From an uncultured Erysipelotrichaceae bacterium (GTDB taxonomy: Bacteria; Bacillota_I; Bacilli_A; RFN20; CAG-826), in assembly GCA_946612405.1 (NCBI GenBank), contig CAMOEQ010000007.1, positions 1 through 26,402 on the forward strand: a stretch of 26,402 bases of DNA, written 5' to 3'. A program made the position numbers and the translations under genes. Each line of letters opens with the position of its first letter. Position 1 is the first letter of the stretch. The notes beneath the pieces were generated by a model. It saw nothing but the letters and a program-made list of their open reading frames with translations, searched no databases and was not told where the DNA came from. This document shows, piece after piece, positions 1-7,440 of this stretch.

Positions 1-54
1 GTCTAAAGTAAGCAATAATTCTATTTGGTGAATTCTGGTATCCGAAAGTGCCAT
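1..54 (-). CDS. N-terminus of an unidentified protein (runs off the window)
   Basis: Eighteen codons are visible, starting at an ATG at 54-52 and reading MALSDTRIHQIELLLTLD before the edge. A strong Shine-Dalgarno site, GGAGGA on the minus strand at 66-61, lies 6 nt upstream of the ATG, so this is a real translation start and not a chance ORF. The short helix-like stretch could be the start of a DNA-binding domain, but too little is visible to name a family. It lies downstream of the endonuclease gene on the same strand, with 84 bp between, so it could be co-transcribed with the restriction operon or have its own promoter in 55-138. Confidence 0.6.
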   Translation of the reverse strand, partial: MALSDTRIHQIELLLTLD

Positions 55-138
55 ATTATTTCCTCCGCGCTTAAATGATAACGTATAGAAAAAGTATAAC
101 ACGTGTGTGTTTAATTATGTACTTATATAAGAACAATG

Positions 139-1932
139 TTATTGTGCGAAAACTGTATTAATTTTCCAACTACTAATAAAATTATTAGTGGCAATAAACC
201 AATCGTTAAAGGTATCTGAGTGAAGAGCACAATCTTTAATTTTTTCAACCAAACCAATAAATTCATTGATACCAAGATCGTGGTTATAAAACACTTCAAT
301 GATTTCTCTATATTGCTTGATTGTTAAAGGCACAACCGGAACTGGTTTTCCAATCCAGCTTTCTCTATTCAAAATAAAGAATTGCCATTTTGTTCTAATA
401 TTCAACGAACTTGAAATAAACAAGCCTATAACTTTCTTATCAGAATTGTTATTTATGAAAGAAAACACATGATCAATTACGCTTGATGCTTCGTGTTCCC
501 ATTGTTGAACTCCAGTCATCAATGACACTTCAGGCAAAATAATATAATCGTCAGCATACATCTCCATATCTGGTGTATTTCCTATTCCCGGAGCAAAACT
601 CTTTGGCGTTAAATCTTCTTCAACCTTAAAATTTCTTTTAACGGTTTTATCGCCTTTAATTGCGAGCAGCGACTTCCATGTATTAACTTCTAGCCATAAT
701 GCACCCATTTCAATAGCATCTAATATTATTTCATCATATTTTTCCAAGATTTCTTTTCTCGCTTCTTTTGTTTTTGAATAAATGTCGACGTATTGTTTTT
801 CGTTAACAGAAGTAATGAATGAAACAAGCTCGTGTTCAATATCCTTTAAATCACTCATCTTGGAAGCGTCAGCCAATTTTGCTTTTGCCTTATGGACAAC
901 TTCGTTTATTAAATCATCAATATTTCCTGTATATTTTTGAGTAAATTCATTGTTGTTTTTTAAATCTTCAATTAACTCTATCTTTTGACTAATAATTAAT
1001 TTTCTTAATTCCTCGGTATCCCAAGGTAAAACTGTGGAGTCAGGGTTTCCAAACCAACACATATAAGATTCGATGCTGTCGAATTGTTTCTTCTCAAAAG
1101 AATAATTATTATTGATCAGATTTAGTTTTGTTTTTGCAAAGTCGTATACTCGAATTTTCTTTGCTTTGCCAACTCCACTTGATTTAAATAAGCCTGTATA
1201 AATTAAAGAACGACAAAAAGCGTCGGTATATTCATAAAATGAATCTGGCTTTATGTTTAATTGACCATAAGCAAGAATAAAGCTCTCTTTAAAAAGTTCT
1301 AAAACCTTCACATCATCTTTTTTGTTTTCCAACAAATTATATTTAGTTCTAAAATTCTCAATACCAGCATAAACATTTTCAATTTTGTTAATGTTGTTAC
1401 AGCCAAACAATAAAGAAATTTCACTTAAATTTAGGTATCCAAATCTCTCCAACGCTAAGCAAAAAACTTGCATTGGAAAAACGTAATCATCTTGTTCGCA
1501 ATGTTTTAATGATTGAACGTTGTTTGGAAAATATATTTTGAGCAATTGCTTTAGACAATCTTCGTCATCAAATTTTTTCTCAACAATTCGTTTTCCGACT
1601 TCCGTAACATTTATGCAACCGTTATTATCAACAAAGCCAAAACCAAACAATTCAAACGCGTGTTTATCTTGCCTACCTGTGCTTTCCGTGTCATTGTCAT
1701 CAAATTTTCCACTTAAATAGTCGTTAAAAGATAGTTGACCAATTTTTTCTTCATCAACACTATGAGCATTATAAATATACTTTCTTCTTGCTGGGTGAAT
1801 TGGTTTTGATTGCCATGCGCTAACAGATGAGCTTTTTTCTTCCCAATTCTCTCCTTCTAATTTAGCAAAATCAGAAAACCATTGAATGGCTCTCAAAATG
1901 CTTCTAGGTTTTGTTCTCCACCACCAACTCAT
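139..1932 (-). CDS. Type IIS restriction endonuclease, AlwI/BstNBI family
   Basis: 597 aa, close to the length of the nicking enzyme N.BstNBI (about 604 aa). It resembles the AlwI/BstNBI/PleI family along its whole length. Residues 96-135 (FGFGFVDNNG, then an LKQL-type helix) match the N-terminal DNA-recognition part. The nuclease site is at 454-481: PD at 454-455, twelve residues, then EVS at 468-470 and E481. This is the same PD-x12-EV(T/S) arrangement and almost the same numbering as the N.BstNBI active site. Family members recognise 5-bp asymmetric sites such as GGATC or GAGTC and cut a few bases away. Its ATG shares one base with the methylase stop (TAATG), so translation is probably coupled. 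No clear terminator follows. Whether it cuts both strands or nicks one cannot be told from sequence. Confidence 0.88.
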   Translation of the reverse strand: MSWWWRTKPRSILRAIQWFSDFAKLEGENWEEKSSSVSAWQSKPIHPARRKYIYNAHSVDEEKIGQLSFNDYLSGKFDDNDTESTGRQDKHAFELFGFGFVDNNGCINVTEVGKRIVEKKFDDEDCLKQLLKIYFPNNVQSLKHCEQDDYVFPMQVFCLALERFGYLNLSEISLLFGCNNINKIENVYAGIENFRTKYNLLENKKDDVKVLELFKESFILAYGQLNIKPDSFYEYTDAFCRSLIYTGLFKSSGVGKAKKIRVYDFAKTKLNLINNNYSFEKKQFDSIESYMCWFGNPDSTVLPWDTEELRKLIISQKIELIEDLKNNNEFTQKYTGNIDDLINEVVHKAKAKLADASKMSDLKDIEHELVSFITSVNEKQYVDIYSKTKEARKEILEKYDEIILDAIEMGALWLEVNTWKSLLAIKGDKTVKRNFKVEEDLTPKSFAPGIGNTPDMEMYADDYIILPEVSLMTGVQQWEHEASSVIDHVFSFINNNSDKKVIGLFISSSLNIRTKWQFFILNRESWIGKPVPVVPLTIKQYREIIEVFYNHDLGINEFIGLVEKIKDCALHSDTFNDWFIATNNFISSWKINTVFAQ

Positions 1933-2930
1933 TATCCATTAACCTCATTAATATCATAATTGGTAATAAGCAGATGTTTAACCCCTTTTTCATTTCTATT
2001 CTTAAAACTAACTGTATAGTTTTTATCATATTCATAAATAAAAAAGTCTTTATAAAGTTCGGAAATAAAGTCAGTCTTCTTAATTATCAACATCCATTTT
2101 GCCTTCAGCGAGGCGACAGCATTTTTCAATCTAATTTGTTCCTTTTTGTCAAATGAGTTTTGATCATACGTAGAAAAATCACTATCGTATGGTGGGTCTA
2201 AAAAGATAAAATCTGTTTCTTTAAATGAATATTGTTTCAAAAATTGTTCAAAATCTGAATTATGAATTACAGTTGTTAGCAACAACTCGTTAAATTTTGG
2301 AGAAAACATATACTTAACTTTTTTAGAAAGAGTTTTATCGTTGTAAGACATTCCGCCGTACGGAACATTAAACGCTCCTGTTTTTGAAAACCTAAACATA
2401 GAGGAATAACAATACTCTCTCATAAAATAATAAGCTGCAAGGCGAAGTGTTTCATCGGTTGTGTTGTTATATAAATCTCTAATTAGCATATAAATGCTAG
2501 TTTTGTTTGCGGTTATTTTTATCTTTTCTTTATCTTCGCTAGAGATATCTACTCCATTTTTCGCAAATTTATTTAATGTTCTTGTTTTCTTATCGTTTGC
2601 AGATTTAAAAAACTTTAAATATTTTCCATAATCCATGTATTCAGGTAAATCAGTCTCACCAAGCTTAGATGCACCTGTCTTTTCCCATAGTTTATTGAAA
2701 TCATTTAAGACTTTTAAGAGTTTCTTATCGGATTTTTGTAGCTTGAGATATAAATTAATTAGGTCTTTTGAAAAATCATTTATATAACTGTTTTTAATTT
2801 CCAATCCAAAATAAACAGCGCCACCACCAACGAATGGCTCAAAATACCTATCTACATTCTTTGGCAAATACTTTTCAACCAAAGGTAGTTCTTTCGATTT
2901 TCCACCTGGATATTTAATGAATGTCTTCAT
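1932..2930 (-). CDS. DNA adenine methyltransferase, Dam/D12 class
   Basis: 332 aa N6-adenine methylase. The N-terminus carries the D12-class signature FIKYPGGKSKELP and then the SAM-binding motif FVGGG at 33-37 within FEPFVGGGAVYFGLE-like sequence. The catalytic motif DPPY is at 245-248. The order of motif I before motif IV is that of alpha-class enzymes such as Dam and DpnM, most of which methylate the A of GATC or related sites. As partner of the neighbouring endonuclease it should protect host DNA. One methylase could protect both strands if its target is the palindromic GATC core of an AlwI-like GGATC site; that specificity is inference. Its start overlaps the upstream gene by four bases (ATGA), and its stop overlaps the endonuclease start by one. 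Confidence 0.92.
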   Translation of the reverse strand: MKTFIKYPGGKSKELPLVEKYLPKNVDRYFEPFVGGGAVYFGLEIKNSYINDFSKDLINLYLKLQKSDKKLLKVLNDFNKLWEKTGASKLGETDLPEYMDYGKYLKFFKSANDKKTRTLNKFAKNGVDISSEDKEKIKITANKTSIYMLIRDLYNNTTDETLRLAAYYFMREYCYSSMFRFSKTGAFNVPYGGMSYNDKTLSKKVKYMFSPKFNELLLTTVIHNSDFEQFLKQYSFKETDFIFLDPPYDSDFSTYDQNSFDKKEQIRLKNAVASLKAKWMLIIKKTDFISELYKDFFIYEYDKNYTVSFKNRNEKGVKHLLITNYDINEVNG

Positions 2931-3712
2931 TTTTTTGTTACCAAATATGATATTGGATCAAATTTATAATTTGTCAAAAGATTCTCTGCGCTTATTTTTA
3001 ATATTTTACCGGTTCCATCTTTCAAGTTGAAATCATAAACTCGATAAATAAAAGCGTTCTTATTTTTGTGACTCTTAAAAAAATCCAACTCATTTATGCT
3101 CATATAAAATGGCGAGTCTTGGCCTTCAGTCGTTGTTTTGACTTCAATATAAACTGACTTCATTTTCTTATCTATAGATAAAATATCATAACCAAAACCA
3201 TCCCCTTGTTGCTCGCTTAAATGCACTATTCTTTTTACTAGAGATGGGTTGATTGCCATTACTTCATCAATTTCATTTTGAAACACAAAAAGTTCACCAG
3301 CTTTCCCCAAAGCTGTATTTCTCTCATTGATTCTCTTCCAATCAATTTTTCTATACTTTTTTGTTTTTTGTTTTTTTGTATTATTTTCTTCTTTTCTGGA
3401 ATAATTTTTAACATTGCGGTTCTCGGAATTATCTTGAGGAGATGTTACAAACCATACTGCTGGCTCAAAGCTTTTGTCGATAGCATATCCTTCTTCATAA
3501 TAATGTACTGTTTCTATTTGATGGCTGACAACATTACCGATTCTTTGTAAAATTTTTATTTCTCCTTTTCTTGTTTTGGATGGCTTTTTATCATCTTTGT
3601 CAAAAACAAGCACTTCGTCGAGATGCTTTTTAACAGATGAAGTATCCAATTGGATATATTCTTCTAATAAAACTTTTACTGCTTTTCTAATAAGTGATTC
3701 TGAATGTGCCAT
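2927..3712 (-). CDS. DUF3883 protein, predicted PD-(D/E)xK-like, first gene of the R-M operon
   Basis: About 261 aa from the ATG at 3712. A TTG further upstream at 3730 would add six residues, but the ATG has a good Shine-Dalgarno site (AGAGG on the minus strand, 7 nt upstream), so I prefer it. Numbering from the longer form: residues 1-100 look like a helical DNA-binding or winged-helix module; 101-130 are a charged linker; 135-250 match the DUF3883 (NOV C-terminal) domain. That domain shows GE at 145-146, YD at 181-182 and EVK at 196-198, the E...D...ExK set of a PD-(D/E)xK-type fold. DUF3883 is common in restriction and other defence loci, but its role is not settled. Here it could be an accessory nuclease, a specificity or control factor, or an independent defence gene. 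Confidence 0.8.
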   Translation of the reverse strand: MAHSESLIRKAVKVLLEEYIQLDTSSVKKHLDEVLVFDKDDKKPSKTRKGEIKILQRIGNVVSHQIETVHYYEEGYAIDKSFEPAVWFVTSPQDNSENRNVKNYSRKEENNTKKQKTKKYRKIDWKRINERNTALGKAGELFVFQNEIDEVMAINPSLVKRIVHLSEQQGDGFGYDILSIDKKMKSVYIEVKTTTEGQDSPFYMSINELDFFKSHKNKNAFIYRVYDFNLKDGTGKILKISAENLLTNYKFDPISYLVTKK

Positions 3713-3756
3713 AATCAAACCTCTCAACAATTATAATATTATGATGTCCAAATATC

Positions 3757-3772
3757 CTTACTTTTTAGTAAG
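3757..3772. repeat. Perfect palindrome upstream of the R-M operon
   Basis: CTTACTTTTTAGTAAG is an inverted repeat with 6-bp arms and a 4-nt loop, 45 bp upstream of the DUF3883 ATG. Its place between the upstream AT-rich region and the start codon would suit an operator that controls the operon. There is no separate C-protein gene in the visible operon. I could not assign a convincing -35/-10 pair here. Confidence 0.35.
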
Positions 3773-3846
3773 AATGTACTCATATCTATAATAAAAAAAT
3801 GCCCTAATAAAAAGTTATAAAATCGATTTTGGTTTTTGAAAAAATT

Positions 3847-3914
3847 GGCCTCGCGTATTTTTGAGGTAGGCCCACCGGTACTCTCAAATACTATGTATTT
3901 GCAGACCGGGTGGG
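3847..3914. repeat. Compound hairpin region (GC-rich stem-loops)
   Basis: CCCACCGGT (3871-3879) pairs with ACCGGGTGGG (3905-3914) with one bulged G. Nested inside, CAAATAC (3885-3891) pairs with GTATTTG (3895-3901) around a 3-nt loop. Just to the left, GGCCT (3847-3851) can pair with AGGCC (3868-3872). It is far more GC-rich than its surroundings and has no T-run, so it does not look like an ordinary terminator. It could be a structured RNA, a protein-binding cruciform or the remnant of a mobile-element end. Confidence 0.5.
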
Positions 3915-3945
3915 AGTCATTTTGCTAGAGAACAAGGAACAAAAA

Positions 3946-4037
3946 GAACAAGAATTTCTATAAACTACTAAAACACGTTTTTAATTATCTTTAATAAATT
4001 AATTTACGATTTTCGAACAGTTATATATTTCTTGTTC
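3946..4037. repeat. Inverted repeat GAACAAGAA / TTCTTGTTC
   Basis: GAACAAGAA at 3946-3954 is exactly complementary to TTCTTGTTC at 4029-4037, enclosing about 74 AT-rich bases. The arms are embedded in further GAAC-type repeats: GAACAAGGAAC at 3930-3940 and TTGTTCCTGTTCC at 4032-4044 are also largely complementary. The repeated words suggest binding sites or a long stem. No gene is seen inside. Confidence 0.45.
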
Positions 4038-4259
4038 CTGTTCCTATTTTTACGAATAAAGTATCGCTGTTTAGAATAAGGCCCATGACCTTAGTTTTAC
4101 CAGATTTAAACCAGTCTGGTATCTGCGCCATTATCGTAGATATTGCGTTAGATTATTTGTTGTTGAAGTCGGCCTTATCTTTATTGAAGCACTCCGCCCA
4201 AATCTCTGTTGGACTAATCTACGTTCTCAATGACATAGTTGGCGCATTAAACACTACTC

Positions 4260-4308
4260 GTTATGTTTCCAATAGCCAAGTTGGCAGCGTAGTGATGCCA
4301 AACATAAC
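4260..4308. repeat. Nested inverted repeats (possible structured RNA)
   Basis: GTTATGTTT at 4260-4268 is the exact complement of AAACATAAC near 4300-4308. Inside it, GCCAA and TTGGC form a second short stem at about 4275-4285. The terminator-like hairpin at 4313-4342 follows directly. Two nested exact arms next to a terminator are more than expected by chance in AT-rich DNA, but I do not recognise a known RNA family. Confidence 0.4.
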
Positions 4309-4342
4309 AAAAAGCCACTTTCACTACTTCAAGAAAGCGGCT
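4307..4342 (-). terminator. Rho-independent terminator-like hairpin, minus strand
   Basis: On the minus strand, AGCCGCTTTC and GAAAGTGGCT form a 10-bp stem (with one G-U pair) around a 10-nt loop, and TTTTTGTT follows. On the plus strand the same position is an A-C mismatch and the T-run is poorer, so the minus strand is favoured. It could end read-through from the MFS gene or an RNA starting in 4343-5016. Confidence 0.5.
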
Positions 4343-4416
4343 ACTTTTGTATTACGGTATCTTTATAAATGCTTTAAAATCTAATGATTTTTGACGTTAT
4401 CCAAGCCAATCCAGCC

Positions 4417-4496
4417 TGTTTTGCACAAGTTCGTTCATTCATATTATGTCGTGTTTTGAAGCATTTGCAAGCGGGCTTTTTTGCTTTTCTGACGAA
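4417..4496. repeat. Degenerate direct repeat, copy R1
   Basis: Begins TGTTTTGCACAAGT. The first 22 bases match copy R2 (4941-4962) at 20 positions, and weaker similarity continues through a TCGTG block and a GC-rich GCAAGCGGGC block followed by T-runs. R1 and R2 bracket the G/T-rich tract. They could be flanking recombination sites, two copies of a small structured element, or paired sites for one protein. Confidence 0.55.
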
Positions 4497-4621
4497 GCTT
4501 AAAATGGGGCTTGTTTTGAGCGTCAGCCTGGTATTTGCTTAGGCTTAGCGCGAAGGTTTGTCTGTGGGCTTGTTTGGCTTGTTAAAATGAGTCCGGCGCG
4601 AGTGTTTTAAGCAAGTGTGTT

Positions 4622-4920
4622 GGCTGGGGCGGGGTGTGTTAGTTTATATATTTATATATAAGGTTTGTTGTAAGTAAGTATTATTTGTCTATATATGAGG
4701 GTGAGTATGTTAGTTAGTTTGTCTATATAAGGAATGAAGGAATAAGTAGATATAAATTACTAATATTTTTTTATAAGGGCAGGGGAGAAAGAGTAAGTGA
4801 GTAAGTAATAAAAAAGATCTATTTGTGAGATAGATTTTTTAGTTTGTTTTGTTAGTAAGTTATAGAAGGATTATTGGATAAGATTGGATAAGTTAGTTTA
4901 GATAATTACAAGTGATAACG
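4622..4920. other. C-depleted, G/T-rich low-complexity tract
   Basis: By hand count, positions 4621-4920 contain about 75 G but only about 9 C on the plus strand; flanking DNA has no such skew. The tract is built of short recurring words: TTTGTCTATATA twice (near 4685 and 4719), AGTAAGTGAGTAAGTAA (from 4791), an ATTGGATAAG unit repeated back to back near 4873-4892, and a TTATATAT/ATATATAA palindrome near 4644-4661. A GGGGCGGGG run lies at its left edge. There are stops in the frames I read and no gene is evident. Confidence 0.6.
4810..4840. terminator. AT-rich hairpin with flanking A- and T-runs
   Basis: ATCTAT (4817-4822) pairs with ATAGAT (4830-4835) around a 7-nt loop. An A-run lies before the stem and TTTTT after it, so it could end transcription in either direction. 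The stem has few GC pairs, so strength is doubtful. Confidence 0.3.
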
Positions 4921-4940
4921 CAACACAAATCGTTTTATCT

Positions 4941-5015
4941 TGTTTTGCACAAGTCCGTCCATAAATGATCATATCGTGAAAAGCTTGTGTCGCGAGCCGG
5001 CGAAACGATCTTTTT
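4941..5015. repeat. Degenerate direct repeat, copy R2
   Basis: Second copy of the element at 4417, beginning TGTTTTGCACAAGT. It ends at the 3' end of the MFS gene. Within it, GATCATATCGT (4967-4977) and ACGATC (about 5005-5010) can form an outer stem, an inner TCGC/GCGA stem lies between, and TTTTTC follows on the plus strand. This copy could therefore act as a plus-strand terminator for an RNA crossing the G/T-rich tract, facing the MFS gene. Confidence 0.5.
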
Positions 5016-5016
5016 C

Positions 5017-6339
5017 TTATAGTTCCCTAACTGGTTTATTAAAGAATAATATTAGCGATATTAATAAAAATCCACCTGCACAGACACTTATTAAACCTAG
5101 TGAACCTATATATGTAATAGCGACGCCACCTAATAAAACAGATAAAGGAATTAAGCCTTGGCTACCAATATTAAGCACACTGCTGACTTTACCAAGTTTA
5201 TCTTTATCAATAATTCTCATCATCGCTGTGGTTGATGGAACATTGATTGTGACTAATAATACACCAATAAAGAATGAACCGATTAACATGATAATCAAAA
5301 ATGCATTAATATCTATGATATTTTGGTTAAATAATAGATAGAAGACCACTAGCAAGACAAACACAAACGAAACCGCTAACAAAGACCATCTAATAATGCG
5401 ATTTGATTTTTCAAATTGTTTGATACTTGATAAGATGATACCCATTATTAATGAGCCAACGCCTAATAAGACTGAGAAGAATGAACTCCACATTTCTGGT
5501 TCTAAATTGCCTTTAAACATGTAGTTATTACTTGCAACATCAGTGGAAATGAAATATGGAATAAAGTTTTCTGAAAATGGAGAGAAGAAAAAGTTGATAA
5601 ATAAGATACAAATCATTAACGCTAATATCGATTTGATAGAAGCGATATATTTAAATCCTGTTTTAATATCACCAAAGACAGCTTTTACTGTTAGTTTTTC
5701 ATCTCGTTTTTCAAATTCAGAATTATATTTGATAAACATTTCTGAAATCGCACTTAAGATATAGCAACCACCAACAACAAAGAACAAAACATTAATTGGA
5801 ACTAAAGAATACAATATGCCCGCTAAAAGGATACCAAAAATGGATTGAAAACTATTTAATATCGAGAAATATGACTCAGCTTGTTGGAATGAATCTTCAT
5901 CAACAATTTGCGGTAACAAAGCACTTGATGCTGGAGTAAATATACCAGCGATTGCGTTAAGTAATACTGAAACAATGAATAAGGCGACTACTTGTCCGGT
6001 TGTGGATTTAATAACAAACATTAATAAGAACGTGAATCCAATAATAATCGCGCCTTTTAAGTAATCGCATATATACATGATCTTAGCTTTGTTAAAGCGA
6101 TCACCAATCACTCCACCAAACAAAGTCACAATACAGAATGTCAATCCACCAGCGGCTAAATATAAGCCTTGAAGTAAAGCGTTGTTATCAGTGATTTTTA
6201 AAATATAAAAACTAACTGCAAAAGAATAAAATAGCGACGCGACATTAGACACTAATGCACCCAAAAACGTCAAAGTAAAATTCTTATTTGTAAAAACGTT
6301 TTTTCTTTTAGTTTGTTGCTCGTTATTTAATTCTTCCAT
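5017..6339 (-). CDS. MFS family efflux transporter
   Basis: 440 aa, with about twelve hydrophobic segments spread over the length after a polar N-terminus of about 20 residues. The motif GGVIGDRFNKAKIM after the second segment is the MFS motif A loop (G-x3-D-R-x2-R/K-K). Overall it resembles the MFS_3 / MefA-EntS type of drug or siderophore exporters, but the substrate cannot be read from the sequence. Its ATG lies 6 bp after the XRE gene stop. The ribosome binding site GAGGAG overlaps the last codons of the XRE gene, so the pair is one transcription and translation unit. The XRE protein is the likely regulator. Confidence 0.88.
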   Translation of the reverse strand: MEELNNEQQTKRKNVFTNKNFTLTFLGALVSNVASLFYSFAVSFYILKITDNNALLQGLYLAAGGLTFCIVTLFGGVIGDRFNKAKIMYICDYLKGAIIIGFTFLLMFVIKSTTGQVVALFIVSVLLNAIAGIFTPASSALLPQIVDEDSFQQAESYFSILNSFQSIFGILLAGILYSLVPINVLFFVVGGCYILSAISEMFIKYNSEFEKRDEKLTVKAVFGDIKTGFKYIASIKSILALMICILFINFFFSPFSENFIPYFISTDVASNNYMFKGNLEPEMWSSFFSVLLGVGSLIMGIILSSIKQFEKSNRIIRWSLLAVSFVFVLLVVFYLLFNQNIIDINAFLIIMLIGSFFIGVLLVTINVPSTTAMMRIIDKDKLGKVSSVLNIGSQGLIPLSVLLGGVAITYIGSLGLISVCAGGFLLISLILFFNKPVREL

Positions 6340-6345
6340 ATTTCA

Positions 6346-7398
6346 TCACTCCTCAAATATATCCTTATAAAATTCCATGGCTTTTGAATACGCCAACTTA
6401 TCATTTTTCATATGTTCAATTTCTTGTAGGAGCTCTTTGTTAATTTCTCCTGTAGTGGTATCAAAGGTGATATCTTGTTCAGCAAAAAACTTTAATCCAC
6501 CTTTTAGATGTCGATAGCCAAGAACTCTTTGGCAGTTTTCTTTTAAAAAATTGTATTCTTCTCGATATTCAAGTCCTAATATCTTTTCGCACATTGCTTT
6601 TATAAATGTGTATGTAAAAATGATATCAATTAACGCTTCTTCGCTTTTACCAATTGATAGGATGAAATCAATCAACCATTTGGTGAGATCTAAAGCATCC
6701 ACATATTTGTGATTTCTCAAATGAATGATAATTTGCATGGAACTACTATTCATAATTGAGCTTATTGAATCAAGGAAGTTTCCATTAATAATTTTTTCAG
6801 CTTCCTCATTATTTCCTAATTCAAGTTCGCATCTAGATAGTTGTTCGGCAGCGTCATATACTTTGTTTTCTATTAAATATTCTTTTGCCAAATCATATTT
6901 GTGAGCTTTGATATAACAAGAAACAATTAGTTTATGAATGTCATTTAAAGAAACAGTAAATGAATTATCTACTTGATAGGCAGCGATAGCCTTTTTACCT
7001 ATCTCAATGCTCAAATCATTAATTTCAAGTTGATGTTTAATTCCGTAATAATCTTGTAAATACATTAAGACGTAACCTAGTAAAACGAAATTATTGCCAT
7101 TTTTAGAAACCATTAATCTAATCTCATCCACACCAATATCGAGATTTTTAGATTCGATACAACTTTTAATTCTTCCAATAAAACTATTTACAGATGATGA
7201 TTCAAGGTCAAATCCAAGCAAATAATCAATTGAAACACCAAAATAGATCGCTAAATCTTTTAGTCGACCAATGTCTGGATCAGATTCCCCTCTTTCCCAT
7301 TTAGATATTGCTTGTCGAGATGTGCACAAGACATCTGCAAGCTCTTCTTGAGATACTTTTCTTTCTTTTCTTAAATTTGCAATTCTTTCACCTAGCAT
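6346..7398 (-). CDS. XRE-family transcriptional regulator with helical (TPR-like) C-terminus
   Basis: 350 aa. Residues 4-62 are a textbook Cro/C1 helix-turn-helix: ERIANLRKERKVSQEELA, then SRQAISKWERGESDPD and the VSIDYLLG end. The remaining 280 residues are predicted to be almost all helical with leucine-rich repeats of about 35 residues. This is the architecture of peptide- or ligand-sensing regulators with TPR domains (Rgg, PlcR types), although no pheromone gene is seen nearby. A Shine-Dalgarno site (GGAGAGG) precedes the ATG. A perfect inverted repeat lies upstream and may be its own operator. It is expected to control itself and the adjacent exporter; repressor or activator is not known. 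Confidence 0.88.
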   Translation of the reverse strand: MLGERIANLRKERKVSQEELADVLCTSRQAISKWERGESDPDIGRLKDLAIYFGVSIDYLLGFDLESSSVNSFIGRIKSCIESKNLDIGVDEIRLMVSKNGNNFVLLGYVLMYLQDYYGIKHQLEINDLSIEIGKKAIAAYQVDNSFTVSLNDIHKLIVSCYIKAHKYDLAKEYLIENKVYDAAEQLSRCELELGNNEEAEKIINGNFLDSISSIMNSSSMQIIIHLRNHKYVDALDLTKWLIDFILSIGKSEEALIDIIFTYTFIKAMCEKILGLEYREEYNFLKENCQRVLGYRHLKGGLKFFAEQDITFDTTTGEINKELLQEIEHMKNDKLAYSKAMEFYKDIFEE

Positions 7399-7440
7399 GT
7401 TGAACCTCTCCTATATTTAAACACTTACAATTGGTTTCAT

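Larger units (their letters stand above)
3731..5016. other. Gene-free, structure-rich intergenic region (1.29 kb)
   Basis: No convincing protein gene is present. The longest open frame (plus strand, 4085-4384) has no ribosome binding site and no recognisable family. The region falls into three parts. 3731-4080 is AT-rich with the palindrome and hairpins listed separately. 4081-4416 has near-normal composition, with further inverted repeats and a minus-strand terminator-like hairpin. 4417-5016 is bounded by two related direct repeats and includes a long C-depleted, G/T-rich tract. It separates the restriction operon from the XRE/MFS pair and may be a site of past insertion and decay, or may encode structured RNA. 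Confidence 0.6.

Noticed and set aside
100..138. Short stems (ACAAT/ATTGT and AACAC/GTGTT) after the endonuclease stop
   Set aside because: Five-base AT-rich stems of this kind are expected by chance; not strong enough to call a terminator.
3729..3752. TATAAT box on the minus strand just upstream of the DUF3883 gene
   Set aside because: It lies next to the ribosome binding site and has no -35 element at a proper distance, so transcription from it would remove the Shine-Dalgarno context.
4100..4220. Minus-strand fragment reading ISPTEIWAECFNKDKADF between stops, like part of a phage or conjugative-element protein
   Set aside because: Only about 20 codons are open, with stops on both sides and no consistent extension in other frames. 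Too short to call a pseudogene.
4085..4384. 99-codon open frame on the plus strand in the gene-free region
   Set aside because: No ribosome binding site, no recognisable domain, and it crosses several inverted repeats including a terminator-like hairpin. Opening by chance is more likely.
4417..5015. CRISPR array, because of spaced repeats
   Set aside because: Only two degenerate copies about 525 bp apart, with no regular spacing and no cas genes.
6337..6348. XRE and MFS genes are in the same frame, separated only by two TGA codons, so they would be one fusion protein if TGA coded for Trp
   Set aside because: Trp is TGG throughout the window (three in a row at the start of the endonuclease), and a ribosome binding site sits just before the MFS ATG. 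The standard code fits better.
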